Source of the DNA: Pinus tabuliformis
Lineage: Eukaryota > Streptophyta > Pinopsida > Pinales > Pinaceae
Direction: 5' to 3'
Assembly: GCA_031772625.1 (NCBI GenBank)
Contig: CM062815.1
Location: 913,786,979 to 913,850,978, forward strand
DNA: 64,000 nt
Shown here piece after piece: positions 1 to 12,118 of this stretch; position 1 is the first letter of the stretch; each line of letters opens with the position of its first letter. The position numbers and the translations under genes are program-made. A model generated the notes under the pieces. It was not told the DNA's origin. It saw nothing but the letters and a program-made list of their open reading frames with translations, and ran no database searches.

Positions 1-164
1 GGGATTGCAACCAGTCGAGCTATAAAGATATTTGTTATAACTGTGTTGCACATAGGGAAGACTCTCATCCTAGGTTCGTGGATGCTCAAAGTTGTATATG
101 CGAAGTATGTGCACTATCATCCTATTGATGACATCCATCTAGCTATCAGTGTGCAGATGGAAGG
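1..164 (-). pseudogene. Ty3/gypsy integrase fragment (distal piece of element 2)
   Basis: Read on the minus strand, this stretch encodes the part of a Ty3 integrase that follows the catalytic core. It includes a degraded form of the usual FHPQTDGQTE motif (here FHLHTDS, a stop, then MDVINR), followed by DESLPYVQHSYN and SSTG. There are at least two in-frame stops, so it is dead. The preceding part of the same domain lies at 9,762-10,193. The two halves join in frame if element 1 (165-9,761) and one copy of its 5-bp target duplication GAAGG (160-164 and 9,762-9,766) are removed. The rest of element 2 continues left of the window. Confidence 0.85.
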
Positions 165-2482
165 TGTTGACAGGGTGAATTTTTTGCTATGCCAACAAGG
201 GGAACTAACCCGATCACAGGTCCCAATTAGATCTGCTTTCGTTTGGGGTAGCTAGTTCCAACAGGTTTTAAAGGATCCCGTAAACTATTATAGGTGTTGA
301 AAGATTTCTCCCTGGAGGAAGACTTCAATTAAATCAACAAAGGAAACAACTAACCTATATGTATTAAGTCCTATATATACTAATTCTACATGCTTATACT
401 AATCCTAACTATTCTAATCTATCTTGCAAGAGCATAATAAAAGAGGTTAAACATCATATTGTCCTACATGAGCATAATAAAAGAGATTAAACATCATATA
501 CAGATTCCAAGTCCAAATGAATCAATTACTAAGTTCACAGATGAACAAGGTTGTATTAAAGCATAATTGCAATCTAGTTACTCACACATGAATGCACATT
601 CGTGTTCTGACAATTAAACTTGCAACTGATTTTTAACATAGTTTCAAATCAGGGACTGCTCATGAGTTAACTATGATAAAGAATTACATTCAAATAACCA
701 AGGCTAGTCATAAGTTGTATCATTATCAATATGCACAAAACAAAACACATTTATATTTATGCCAGCAACAACACCCTGATTCCAAACAAATGAAAGAAGA
801 GAAAAATAAATCTGAAAAAGGCTCTTTCTTGACCCAAACAGTCTCCTTTATTAGCACAATAACTGAAAGTTGTTCTGCCCAAAAAAAGTCTCGCTGTCAT
901 CTCCAAAGGCAATACTTATGCAGAAGGAACTGGCCCTTGCTCTTCCCCTGACTTTTCAACTCCATGTCTTTTCAATATATAGATCGAAAATATACAAGCA
1001 TAGAATCAATCGGTGGAAATGCTAACACGTAAAGGCCACATCTGCCCGAGCATTTCATTTCCTGGGGAAATGAGTAGATGCCGATTGAAAAGAGGAGGTA
1101 TGTGTGTCATTTGTTCATGATAAGGCCCGAGACCACATAACCTTTGGAATACACAGGTAACACATGGAAGCCCAAACGTGAATGCATAAAGCCCAATCTA
1201 AAATATAACATTTACGTAAATTTTCTTCGGATCCACTCATGCATCCTTTTCCGAGAGCCATTCTTGATGCTTATGCGTCCACCCTTGAACTTTTCTTGCC
1301 TTCTCTTGGTTCTCACAAGGAACAAGCGTGAAAGAATCGGCCCCTGGTTCAGCCAGGGTAGCGATGCGATCGAGTCACAATCGCACATCGCGGTGGGAAA
1401 TCCCATGCGAAATCACCTCTATCGGATTTTTCTTTGAAAATCCAGACCACAACATTTTATCGGAACGCATAAGAATACACAAGAAAACCCACATTCGACC
1501 ATAAGGCTAGACTTCAAATGTTATACCCCCAGATGAATAATAATCATCGGGTCTGCCATATCATAGTGCGCTTTATGTGTGAACGATGGGCTCCGCCAAT
1601 TGCGAGATGCAATTCAGCTGGACACAAAAATAAAAATGTTATATTTAATAATATTGGTGGGTCCGATATATCGCGATGTGACTCATGCATAAACTTTTGG
1701 ATTCGCCGATTGCGATATACAATACGCCGAACCCGAAAACATATATGTTGCGCTTAATAGTTCAGCGGGTCCACCATATTGCATCGTGCTATATATGTTG
1801 ACACTGAAACCTGTCGATTGCGATTTGTGATTTGGGGAGCGGAACCAAAAATATATGTGTTGCAGTTTATGATCCCGGCAGGTCCGTTATATCGTGAACT
1901 GTTGAAGCTTGGGCTCTGCAGTGGTTGAAAGTGCCGATTGTGATATCCAATGCGATTGAAGACTTGATCGCATCGCAATTATTCATGATAAACAGGGCTT
2001 TGCCCTTGAGCAATGCGACCTAAAATAAGTGATAAAAGCATTTAAAATGTGTGAAGATTGAGGCAAGGTGGAAAAGGTAGGATCAGCGTGCATGTGAAGT
2101 GTTTCTATTTCTAAAGCATTGCTATAGAAATAAGGATGCGATAGAAGGTTTTGAGGGTTGAGTCCACAAACGACTATAGTAAGAGTGGGGGTGATTATAT
2201 GTGCGGGCATAAATGTACCATGAATAATTATGTGGATTGAGAAAAGTCCCGATGAAAGAACATGAATGAAGGGCTAGACTGGGTGATAAAAGAATCATGC
2301 CGCTGAGATTTACCCAAGGAGGTTTTAACCATTTAAGAGTTGAATATTTGACTCGGTAGAGAGTTAGAATCTCTGGGATAAGAATAGATCATTCGAAGAG
2401 ATGAAAGATCAAACTTCTAGGGGACCCATTCAAATTTTCTACCAGATCAGGTTTTAATAAGGTGGTGGTTGTGGCCACAACA
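165..2482 (-). repeat. 3' LTR of element 1
   Basis: Long terminal repeat of about 2,318 bp, aligned by eye over its whole length with 7,445-9,761, with scattered substitutions and small indels. The first bases are TGTTGACAGG and the last are CCACAACA, giving TGTTG/CAACA terminal inverted repeats. The small ORFs within it are chance ORFs. Confidence 0.88.
1549..1990. repeat. Degenerate ~110-bp tandem subrepeats inside the LTR
   Basis: The word GGGTCCG followed by ATATCG-type sequence recurs at 1,549, 1,659, 1,767 and 1,880, spaced 110, 108 and 113 bp. Between these lie recurring blocks resembling GCCGATTGCGATAT and ATATATGTTG. The same array is in the partner LTR at about 8,830-9,260, so it was present when the element inserted. 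Confidence 0.75.
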
Positions 2483-3719
2483 AATGGCAAACCATTGGGT
2501 GAACTAGTTATCTCTGTTACCAAATAAACCTTGGATTAGTAGAACATCAGGGTGTTAAGATAAACATGAAATTCAAAATGTATAGATGGATATGCATGGG
2601 TTCCACTTCAGCATTAATAACTTTAGGTGGGATAAAGACAAATAGCTTCTACTTACTGATAGGGTTTTGACAGGCAATCTCCAATGGTCATATTATGGGA
2701 TTTATTGACCTTCCTTTACCTGTTTTCTACTTTCGAAATCCTTTCGGGGAAATCACTGGTCTGTCAATACCTGTTTAGGTGTGTACCTCAGCTCTTTATT
2801 GCTCATCAAATTTGATGTAGATAGGTTTATCTGCACTTCATGTAAGAATTTTAGTTCTATACTTCCATATGATTGAATGGGGCACAGTCATGGATCATGC
2901 CATATTTTTAAACTGCTCTAAGCTAGGTTGGGCTTGCTGTGTCAACTGGTACTCTGAGACCAACAACATTCCCTACTCCAATCGCCTTCCCAAACAACCT
3001 ATCCTTTCAGATTGGCATAAGGACTCAACATTTCATTTCCTTTTACACAAGTCCTTCCAGTTTCAGGCACAAGGACTAGAGCACAGTTGGATTTTCCACA
3101 GGATATATGACAGTGAGCTTAGCCCATGAAAGGAGGTTTACTTGTAGATGACAAGCATTGGAAAACTTAGTGTAGTGGATGGAACCAATGGAGAATGACT
3201 GCAAACCTTATAGACAAGTATAGGCTAGGTCTGAGTGGGATTTTAAAAATGCAGCATTCCGCCATGCCAATCCAATCCGTAGTTACACATTTTTTCATTT
3301 TATAAAGATGTCCCTACATGCTTCGGGTATCCAGGTTATCAACAGAGCCTCCATAGTTTCTAGCATGTGCCAATGAGTGGATATGACTCGAATTTTATCG
3401 TTGATTTTGCAAGTTGATAGTGAATTTAGGATCTACAGACTCATCAACAGGTTAATGGGGGAAGCAAAAGGCTGAAGGTAGTGAATGGGGGCAATCAGAA
3501 GAGGGTTATAAAAGGTGGAAACAAGACTAAAAGACCAAAATCAATTGACTGAAAGGACTGAAATTCAAAACATAAGGAAAATAAACTTTTCTAAAAAAAA
3601 TAACAATAACGGACAGGATGAAAATGTAGCTAAGCTAATAGAAAAATAAAATGAATCCTAACCTACTCAGGAGGTAACCACCATGTGGTGGCTAATGGAA
3701 GTATCTCTTCATATGGTGG
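2483..3719. other. Non-coding 3' interior of element 1
   Basis: Lies between the 3' LTR and the end of the integrase remnant. No conserved coding segment was recognised on either strand. The expected polypurine tract next to 2,482 is not evident; the minus strand there is mixed sequence. Confidence 0.5.
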
Positions 3720-4208
3720 CTACTGGAAGTATCTCTTCAAATGTTGGCCATTAACAGGGATCTTTTCAGCTTCTCCCTGTAAAGTTTTCAATCTGTAAGT
3801 TCCCTGACCAATTTTTTCCTCAACTTGGAATGGGCCTAGCCATAAGTGTTGGAATTTCGTGTGCTTACCTTTTGGCTCACTCATGAGAGATGAAAAGTAA
3901 GAAGCATTATCGAATATGAGAGCGTCAGGGATGCCAAACCTGCTGATAATAAATTTCTCAATAAAATATATTACCTTGTCTTCACTCTCGTTTATAAGTT
4001 TTTCATGCTCTTTTTCATCAATGACTGCATTTTTGAATGTTTTTTCGCAATGCAGGAACTCAAGGATTTGCTCGTCACCTTCAAACACCTGCCAATTCGA
4101 GATGTTATCAGGCACAGATGGTCTGAAAATCAATTCAATGTAATATTTATTCTTATTTAATCTAAGATCAGGCAAAATTCTTGTAGCCATATCAACCATC
4201 AGGTCCAA
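3720..4208 (-). pseudogene. Integrase remnant of element 1 (core deleted)
   Basis: The N-terminal ~75 residues match the linker that joins RNase H to integrase in Ty3 elements (FRPSVPDNISNWQVF, then a DEQI segment). Next comes a short core piece with FIISRFGIP and FDNASYFSS, which includes the second catalytic aspartate. It then jumps directly to the C-terminal domain (GPFQVEEKIGQGTYRLKTL ... LKRYFQ). The zinc-binding N-terminus, the first aspartate and the glutamate of the DDE triad are missing, yet the frame is intact across the junctions. It cannot be a functional integrase. It is in the same frame as the RNase H and Gag upstream. Confidence 0.8.
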
Positions 4209-4223
4209 ATATTGGTTTTTCCT

Positions 4224-4850
4224 TCAAGGTATGTATGTGATATTAAAAGAATCAAAACTATCAATTAAGGCCCATACCTCATGTTGGTACCTTACCAGGT
4301 GTGGCGAATTGCAATGTATCCTTTTGCTTACTTGGTCCACAATTATATGTGAGTCACCAAAGACTTTAAGATTTTTTACCTTCATATCAATGGCTTTTTT
4401 CAGGCCCTCCAGCAGGCCTTCGTATTTTGTCGTGTTATTAGTGCACGCGAACTCCAATCAGCTGGCCATAAAATGTTGATTCCCTTACGGGTCAATGAGA
4501 ATTCTCCCAACACCTGCACCTTCAAGGCAATTAGAGCCATCGAAGTAGAGTGCCCAAAACAAAGAATCTAATGTTACATCAAATGAATTGCTTTCTACGA
4601 CATTAGTTATACCATCGATTATATTACAGGGTAACTCATCAGTTGGACTATGGGGGAGAGCTTCCAACTGTGTGTTTGTCACAGTTTCTTCAACTGTCTT
4701 TGCATGGAATTCTTCAAAATAGGTTTTGATGGCACAAGCGTTGAAACTATATTTGCCAAGGATAGAGTTGGTAAACATTACAGGTTCATTGGGGCCATTT
4801 AGCTTCATCACCACATATCTCATGTATCTTTCTCGATCAAATATCAACAT
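4224..4850 (-). pseudogene. Protease-to-RNase H linker and RNase H domain of element 1
   Basis: The first ~90 codons are the spacer that follows protease in these elements (GPNEPVMFTNSILGKYSF). RNase H follows, with LYFDGSNCLEGAGVG and LEFACTNNTTKYEGL, then VFGDSHIIVDQV. These contain the expected Asp, Glu and Asp positions of an RNase H fold. The motif style fits the additional RNase H acquired by Tat-lineage retrotransposons. The entire reverse transcriptase and the usual Ty3 RNase H should lie between spacer and this domain and are absent. Two in-frame stops fall near 4,458-4,484. The frame is shared with protease and the integrase remnant. Confidence 0.78.
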
Positions 4851-4865
4851 ATTATCTCTTCCCCT

Positions 4866-5414
4866 CTAAGGCAACAAGAGATGTGACCAATCAGTTGAAA
4901 AATATCCATTCAGATTTGAAGACCGGTTCCTACTAAGTAGCATCCCATATGCCTCGGGTATGTCGACTACCACTATGTCAATGACTTGTGTGTATTGTGG
5001 TTTAGCAGCCATCTGAATCAACACATATTTCAATTCCCCAATTACTTTCACATTCGTTCTATCTAATTGCATAATGCGAGTTCCAGTTTTCTTGGGTATC
5101 GCATGAAGTCTTTTAGCAATAGCGTAAGGCATAACAGTGGACGAGGCACCAAAATCTACTAGGCAATTGTATACATTCGTGTTGAAGATTTTGAATGTCA
5201 TAAGGAAAGGTGGCCCGGTCATGGATTTTGATTTCCTTCCTATCATAGCTGCACTGACATCTTGGGGGGTTCGATTCATTTTTGATAGGCTGGCTTCAAT
5301 GGCTGATGGCGTTTGGGCTGTATTGGCGGTACTAACAGGCCTAGATGCCGAATTCTTGGTTTGGCTACTCAGATTGGTGGGAAATTTGCAATTCCGTTCA
5401 TTCATAGCTTTCAA
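4866..5414 (-). pseudogene. Retroviral-type aspartic protease of element 1
   Basis: About 180 codons. The active-site region reads CLVDFGASSTVMPYAIAKRL, where the catalytic Asp-Ser/Thr-Gly is altered to Asp-Phe-Gly. Downstream, GELKYVLIQMA and a segment resembling LLGRDW with WSHLLLP follow as in Ty3 proteases. Protease would cut the Gag-Pol polyprotein in the virus-like particle. Stops separate it from Gag upstream and RNase H downstream, but all three share a frame. Confidence 0.82.
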
Positions 5415-5762
5415 AAGAAAATCTCTTTACAGTGTTAACTTTAATAAAACGAAGTATGTGATATTAACTCGAGATTTGTTAAGATCATCCACAATGTTGT
5501 AATCAATGTTATAAACAGGGTAGGGTAGAGAAAACATACCGGGTTTGCCATTCTTAGGTGGGAGTTTACCATTTTGAGTCACCTTCATTGCATTTGGAGA
5601 TGTATTATCTTTCTGTGGATAGTTCACGACTCGAGTACTCTTGGAATCACCACAGGGCTTATTCCTCTCAACAGGAACCTTGGGAGCAGGTGCCTTCAAA
5701 GGGTGGACATCTTTCTTTATCTGGTCTACAGCCTTCATCACGCCCGCAAGTGGCCCTTTAAT

Positions 5763-7208
5763 TCATGTGTGGATAGTGTGGATTTCCTCCGTATTATCTC
5801 CTTCATCATCATCATTCTCATTTGTATATAAGTCCCATAGTACATTGATTTGAGATTCCTCGTACAAGGGCTCTTCTACTTGGTACTCTTCCTCATCTTC
5901 TTGTTCTGGCTCTAGCTCCACTATAGGCTCTTCTTTGGTAAGGAGCAATCCGATAAGAGCCAGCTCTTCTACATTTATACTCTCTTCATTGGGTGGAGCA
6001 GGCAACGCAAGTTGGCCATGAAAACCTTCCATCTTCTGATGATAGAAAGGTTTGAAATATTTTCGGTTGTTATAATCTCCTCCATTCCCACTTGTAATCT
6101 CTCCAGAATTCCTTTTCATATCGATTACTGTGTTTGTCAATTTCTTAAGGACCCGATGCAAACCTTCCACATCTGTGGCATCATTTTCTTTGATCTCAAC
6201 CATTTTGTTGTCACTCCCATTATTCTTCTTGTATGATTGAGAGGCTTTCTTTACTTCGGTTGTATGATGACATGTTGTGAGACTGATCATTTCATTCTCG
6301 ACTTTGACTGCTTCATTGATAGCACCTTGTAAGGTTTGTGCATTACTCCTCTTAACCCACATCAAAGTAGGGATAGGGAGAGCAGTGATGTAGAATTCCA
6401 TGAGCACTTCATCAGTAGGTCTAGCATTAGCCGGGATTCTGTTGAACAAAGTGTTGAACCGGATGTTAAAATCCTTGACCTTCTCTTTGGTTTCCATTTT
6501 CAAATGGGATAGTTCTAAAACTAAGTCCACAGGTGTCTTTTCATCACTAAACTTGTCTAAGAAGGCCTGTTCAAAAGCATCCAATGAGGTGATTGATCCT
6601 ATTGTCAAACTGAAGTACCATGTGGAGGTTGCACCAATCAGAGTGAAAGGGAATAAGCGACATACCACATCTTCATCGGCTACCCCCAACATGCACAAGT
6701 CTAGGAAGAAAGAGCGAATATGGTTATCAGTAGTGTCTCCTCGCTCAGGATTGAATTTAGGCAATACTCTTTCTGCATTCTTGGGTAAGGGATGCTATTA
6801 TCCAGGTACCGCTACGGCATCCTCTGCAAGCTAGGGAGGGAGTGCTCCCAGAGGAGGAGGAGGTGGGGCTTGATTCCCACCTAGAGGAGGCAGTGGAAAA
6901 AGATTCCCACCTAAAGGAGGAACGTTAGCCATATTATGGTTAGTGAGGTTCTGGTCGAAGGTTTACTCTTCATTAGGATTTCCTAAATCAAGCCAGGGAT
7001 TACCTTTAGAGAGGGGATCCTCAGGAATTTCTTCCCAAGGTGTGTCAATACTTTGCAATGACTCTAACACAATATCTTCAAGAGAAGATGTTGCAGATGT
7101 CTCTTCGCTTAGGGTAAAGATCCTTGTCTTTATTTTAGTTTTCGGAGGTAAAGAGTGAAAGATGGGGAGATGAGAGAGGGAATGAGCATAACCCCGAGTA
7201 AGTGTCAT
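5763..7208 (-). pseudogene. Gag of element 1
   Basis: The best-preserved part (6,764 to 5,763, 333 codons) carries the retrotransposon Gag domain: LPKFNPERGD, then FPFTLIGATSTWYFSL, FEQAFLDKF and KDFNIRFNTLFNRIP. An acidic tail (DEEEYQVEEPLYEE) follows. Upstream in the same frame is a proline/glycine-rich segment (PPLGGNLFPLPPLGG) and an N-terminal region starting near 7,208, broken by stops near 6,960, 6,835 and 6,794. A further piece (5,741-5,427) continues toward protease after one stop. There are no frameshifts, only stops. Gag forms the virus-like particle in the cytoplasm. Confidence 0.8.
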
Positions 7209-7423
7209 GACTGGTTATTCCTGAGTGACAAGATACTCCCACAGTTTCTCTTCTTTAGGTGACCCAAACATGGGACTTAGAGGGATCTCTGCTTCTTTGA
7301 AATGAGGCTCTTTCAAATGTGCAGAAGGATCTTTTCGACCTTTACGATCCATACATTAATCTTTTTGAATCTATGCGCGATATTTATAGATGAAATATTG
7401 AAAAGTTGTGTACGGCGGTTCAA

Positions 7424-7442
7424 GCCCTCCTTCTGGTGCCAA
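7424..7442 (-). promoter_or_regulatory. Putative primer-binding site of element 1
   Basis: On the minus strand, directly inside the 5' LTR, the sequence reads TTGGCACCAGAAGGAGGGC. It begins with the TGG that pairs with a tRNA CCA end. It is not the common initiator-Met site; the matching tRNA is unknown to me. A related AGAAGGAGGGCC lies at the same place in element 3 (20,466-20,486). Confidence 0.55.
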
Positions 7443-7444
7443 TT

Positions 7445-9761
7445 TTTTGACAGGGTGAATTTTCACTATGCCAACAAGGGGAAGTAACCCGATTGCAGGT
7501 CCCAATTAGATCTTCTTTCGCTTGGGGTGGCTAGTTCCAACGGGTTTGAAAGGATCCTGTAAACTATTATAGGTGTTGAAAGATTTCTCCTTGGAGGAAG
7601 ACTTCAATTAAATCAACAAAGGAAACAACTAACCTATATGTATTAAGTCCTATCTATACTAATTCTACCTGCTTATACTAATCCTAACTATTCTAATATA
7701 TCCTGCAAGAGCATAATAAAAGAGGTTAAACATCATATATATGTCCTGCAGGAGCATAATAAAAGAGATTAAACATCATATATAGATTCCAAGTCCAAAT
7801 GAATCAAGTACTGAGTTCACAAATGAACAAGGCTATATTAAAGCTTAATTGCAATCTAATTACTCACACAGGAATGCACATTTATGTTCTGACAATTAAA
7901 ATTGCAATTGATGTTTAACATAGTTTTAAATCAGGGACTTCTCATTAGTTAACTATGATAAAGAATTACATTCAAATAACCAAGGTTAGTCATAAGCTGT
8001 ATCGTTATCAATATGCACAAAACAAAACACATTTTTATTTATGCCAACAACAACACCCTGATTCCAAACACATCAAAGAAGAGAAAAATAAATCTGGAAA
8101 AGGCTCTTTCTTGACCCAAATAGTCTCCTTTATTAGCACAATAACTGAGAGATATTCTGCCCAAAAAAAGCCCCGCTCTCATCTCCAAAGGCAATACTTA
8201 TGCAGAAGGAACTGACCCTTGGTCTTCCCCTGACTTTCCAACTCCCTGTATTTTCAATATACAGATAAAAAATATACAAGCGTAGCATCGATTGGTGGAA
8301 AGGCTGACACGTAAAGGCCATATCTACCAGAGCGTTTCATTTCCTGGGAAAATGAATAGATGCCGATTGAAAGGAGGATGTATGCGTGTCATTTGTTCAT
8401 GATAAGGCCCAAGACTGCATAACCTTTGGAATACACAGGTAACACATGGAAGCCCGAAAGCGAATGCCTAAAGCCCGATCTAAAATAGAACATTTGCATA
8501 TATATTCTTCGGATCCGCTCATACATCCTTTTCCCGGAGCCATTCTTGATGCTTATGCATCCAATCTTCGACTTTGCTTGCCTTCTCTTGGTTCTCATAG
8601 GGAACAAGCGTGAAAGAATCGGCCCCTAGTTCAACTCAGGTAGCGATGCGATTAAGTCGATATCGCACATCGCAGCAGGCAATCCCATACGAAATCACCC
8701 TTACCAGATTTTCCTTTGAAAACCCAGACCACAACATTTTATTGGAACGCATAAGAATACACGGGAAAACCCGCATCTGAACATAAGGCAGGACTTCAAA
8801 TGTTATACACCCAGATGAATAATAATTGTCGGGTCCGCCATATCATAGCGCACTTTATGTGTGAACGATGGGCTCCGCCGATTGCAATATGCGATTCGGT
8901 TGGACTTGAAAATATATATGTTATATTTAATAATATTGGTGGGTCCAGTATATCGCGGTGTGACTTATGCGTAAACTTTGGGATTTGCTGATTGCAATAT
9001 TCAATAGGCCGGACCCAAAAACATATATGTTGTGCTTAATAGTTCAGCGAGTCCGCCATATCACATCTCGCTATATATGTCGACGCTGAAACCTATTGAT
9101 TGCGATTTACGATTGGGGGAGTGGACCCACAAATATGTGTTGCAGTTTATGATCCCGGCGGGTCCACTATATCGTGAAATATTGAAGCTTGGGCTCTGTG
9201 GTGGTTGAAAGTGCCGATTGTGATATCCAATGTGATTGAAGACTTGATCGCATCGCAATTATTCATGATAAATAGGCCTTTGCCCTTGATCAATGCGACC
9301 TGCGATAAGTGATAAAATCATGTAAAATGTGTGAAGACCGAGGCAAGGCGACAAAGGTAGGCTTTGTGTGCATGCATAGTGTTTCTATTTCTAAATAATT
9401 ACTATAGAAATAAGGATGCGGTAGAAGGTTTTGAGGTTGAGTCCACAAACGACTATAGTAAGAGTGGGGGTGATTATATGTGTGGGCATAAATGTACCAT
9501 GAATGATTCTATGGATTGAGAAAAGTCCCGATGAAAGAACATGATTGAAGGGCTAGACTGGGTGATAAAAGAATCATGCCGCAGAGATTTACCCAGGGAG
9601 GTTTTAACCATTTAAGAGTTGAAGATTTGACTCAGCAGAGAGTTAGAATCTCTGGGATAAGAACAGATCATTTGGAGAGATGAAGGATCAAAATTCTAGG
9701 GGACCCATTCAAATTTTCTACCAGAGCAGGTTTTAATAGGGTGGTGGTTGTGGCCACAACA
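7445..9761 (-). repeat. 5' LTR of element 1
   Basis: About 2,317 bp, the partner of 165-2,482. Its inner end reads TTTTGACAGG, where the other copy has TGTTGACAGG. Its outer end is CCACAACA followed by the target duplication GAAGG. Promoter elements were not identified with confidence. Confidence 0.88.
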
Positions 9762-9800
9762 GAAGGAAATCGACTTAGTTAGCTTGGTGTCACATAATGT

Positions 9801-10193
9801 CTAGAGGCTTGACCAGAATGTGCTTAGTAACCTTCTATCCCAATATGATATAATGGTATACATGATCCCAAAATGTACCCACACTTGTTCAAATAAGAGT
9901 TTGGCAATGTCCTCTACTATGATACTTTTCTTGCAGGCCGCCAATATAGCCATCTTAGAAAATTTGTCCACGACCACAAATACACAGTCATTACCATGCT
10001 TGGTAGAAGGGAGGCTAGGCATATAGTCCATGGAAATGGATTCCCACGGCTGGATGGGAGTAGGTATAGGAGTGTATAGGCCTTGCTTCTTAATGGTTGG
10101 CTTGGCAATGGTACAGGAAGTATAGGATCTGATATATTTCCCAATATCCAGTCGAAGTTTTGGCCAATAAAAGTACATTTGTAGTACAACCAC
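9801..10193 (-). pseudogene. Integrase core of element 2
   Basis: Ty3 integrase core: YFYWPKLRLDIGKYIRSY, then SMDYMPSLPSTKHGNDCVFV (first catalytic Asp) and DKFSKMAILAACK. A degraded second-Asp region follows (IISYWDRRLLSTFWSSL, where family members have SDRD). A stop follows, then TLCDTKLTKSISF runs up to the element 1 insertion point at 9,766/165. The expected HHCC zinc finger upstream is not clear. Confidence 0.82.
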
Positions 10194-10496
10194 AATTTTC
10201 TACACATCAACGTGTCTTGTGAACCAAATGTAGTGTGCCTCCAAAATCAACTTGGCACGCATGCTTGAAGGAACACAAAGGCGTCCTAGGTAGCATAATA
10301 ATGCATCGTGGAGGTGGAAACCAGGAACTTGCTTTCCATCTACTAGCATCTAGTATGTGGAGGAGACTTCTGGATCATTTTTATATAGTTGCGGCCACTC
10401 AGACGTCTCATGGCCACAAGAGTTGAGAACAATAGTTAGTGTTCAAAATGGGGGCCAACTGAGGCAGCATGCAACATGATTGGTGCTTCCCTCTTT

Positions 10497-11809
10497 CTAT
10501 TTAATGTTCAAGTGGAATTGTTGCAGATATGTAGACCACTTATGATAGCGATCATTTTGCAACTTCCCTTGTGTCTGTATAAACTGAAGTGGTCGGTGAT
10601 CGATGTGGATGACCATCTCCTTCCCCAAAATGTAATGATTCCATTGCCAGGAAGCCTTCACGATGGAATACATCTCTTTATTATAGGTGGGGTACTTCCA
10701 AATTGTATCGAAAAATGTCTCACTAGGATAGGCCAATAGATTCTCTTGTTGGGTGAGGACTGCACCAATAACATAGGTAGAGGCATCTATCTCAATTTCA
10801 AATGGACTCTACAGGTCTAGAAGTGTGAGCACCGATGTAGAGTACAGGTAGTGCTTCAACTCAATGAATGCCTTCTGTTGGGACTCGAACCAGGAAAAAA
10901 ATTCTTTTGCCCCACCCTTAGTAATCTGATTCAAATTCCAAGTGATATTGGAGAATCCCAACATGAACCTCCGATAAAAATTTGCAGTGCCTAAAAAATT
11001 GCGAAGATCTGTTAGTGTGGCCGGGGCTGTCCAATCCAAAATGACTTGGATCTTAGTCAAATCCACATGCACGCCACACACATCTATGATTTAACCTAGA
11101 TATTGGACCTGGCACACAATTTATGTTGTTGAAGGGTTTAAAGGACCCTTTGAATGTGTTGCAACTGTTCTTCCAAACTCTTGCTAAAGATGAGGATTTT
11201 TTCCAAATAAACAACCACACATGAGTTGGTGAAGGGCCACAATATGTCATCCATTAGCCTCATAAAATTAGTAGGGGTATCTGTCGACTCGAAGGGAATA
11301 ACCATCCATTCAAAAAGGCCTTCCTTGGATTTGAAGGCGGTCTTCCATACATATGTGGGCTCTATTGGATCTTGGTGATAGCTAGACTTCAGATCGATTT
11401 TGATGAAATACTTGGCCCCATTGAGTTGGTATAGAAGGTCATCAATCCATGGGATTGGTTACCTGTTCCTAACAGTGATTTTGCTTAGTCCTCGACAATC
11501 GATGCAGAGCTTCCAAGTCCCATCATTCTTCTGTAGAAGTACAATCGGGCTCCCACAAGGCGAGGAACTTGGTCAGACGTGCCCTTTATTCCCCAACTCC
11601 TGGATTTTCCACTTGATCTCTTCATTTTCGAGAATAGAGCGGTGATATATAGTCCCTTTAGGTAGAGATTCTTCGAGAGTCAGATCAGTTGAGCGCTTGA
11701 CCTGACCATGCAAGGGTACCCCCGTGGGTGAGGATAAGATGTCAATGTATTCTTCCATGACCCTATCCACCTTCTTCTGTTGCATGGAGGAACCCTTCCT
11801 GGGAACCAT
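10497..11809 (-). pseudogene. Reverse transcriptase and RNase H of element 2
   Basis: Pieces in order on the minus strand. Residues from 11,809 hold the RT N-terminus, with a degraded form of the usual IQELLNKGHI region. RT body sequence runs through ~11,100-11,570 in shifted frames. The RT thumb/connection at 11,081-10,809 includes ILDWTAPATLTDLRNFLGTA and NFYRRF. RNase H at 10,736-10,497 includes YNKEMYSIVKA and IDHRPLQFIQTQGKL. The order and motifs are those of Ty3/gypsy pol. Several stops and frameshifts break it. Confidence 0.78.
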
Positions 11810-12118
11810 GGATGTGGCTAAAATTTTCCCCTTACTTTGCGAGCGAATAAAAAAGAAAATAAATTCTGCAGTTTGGGAGATGATATTACTGCATTACTTA
11901 TCAGAGAAGAAAGAGATGGCAGTAGACATGGATACCTTCGGTATCATATATAAATTATTGCCCAAAGAAATAATAACAGAGATAGGTCTAGACTCATATA
12001 CAACATATCGCTTCTACAACTATGGTTTTCCTAATAATAAATCAAAAACTTCAAGATGATCCACATCACACAATACCTTATCTGTGAAAGACTTGATGTT
12101 GTAGGGAAGGTGGCACTG

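Larger units (their letters stand above)
165..9761 (-). mobile_element. Element 1: Ty3/gypsy LTR retrotransposon, Tat-like, reverse transcriptase deleted
   Basis: Two ~2.3-kb direct repeats (165-2,482 and 7,445-9,761) flank a ~5-kb interior. The left repeat begins TGTTG and ends CAACA. The 5-bp target duplication GAAGG is perfect on both sides. The interior reads on the minus strand: Gag, aspartic protease, an RNase H of the second, archaeal-like type known from Tat-lineage elements, and an integrase remnant. No reverse transcriptase is present. Gag to integrase (about 7,208 down to 3,720) stays in one reading frame broken only by stops. The element sits inside the integrase of element 2, so it is younger than element 2. 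The Tat assignment rests on the RNase H and the long LTRs and is moderately sure. Confidence 0.9.
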
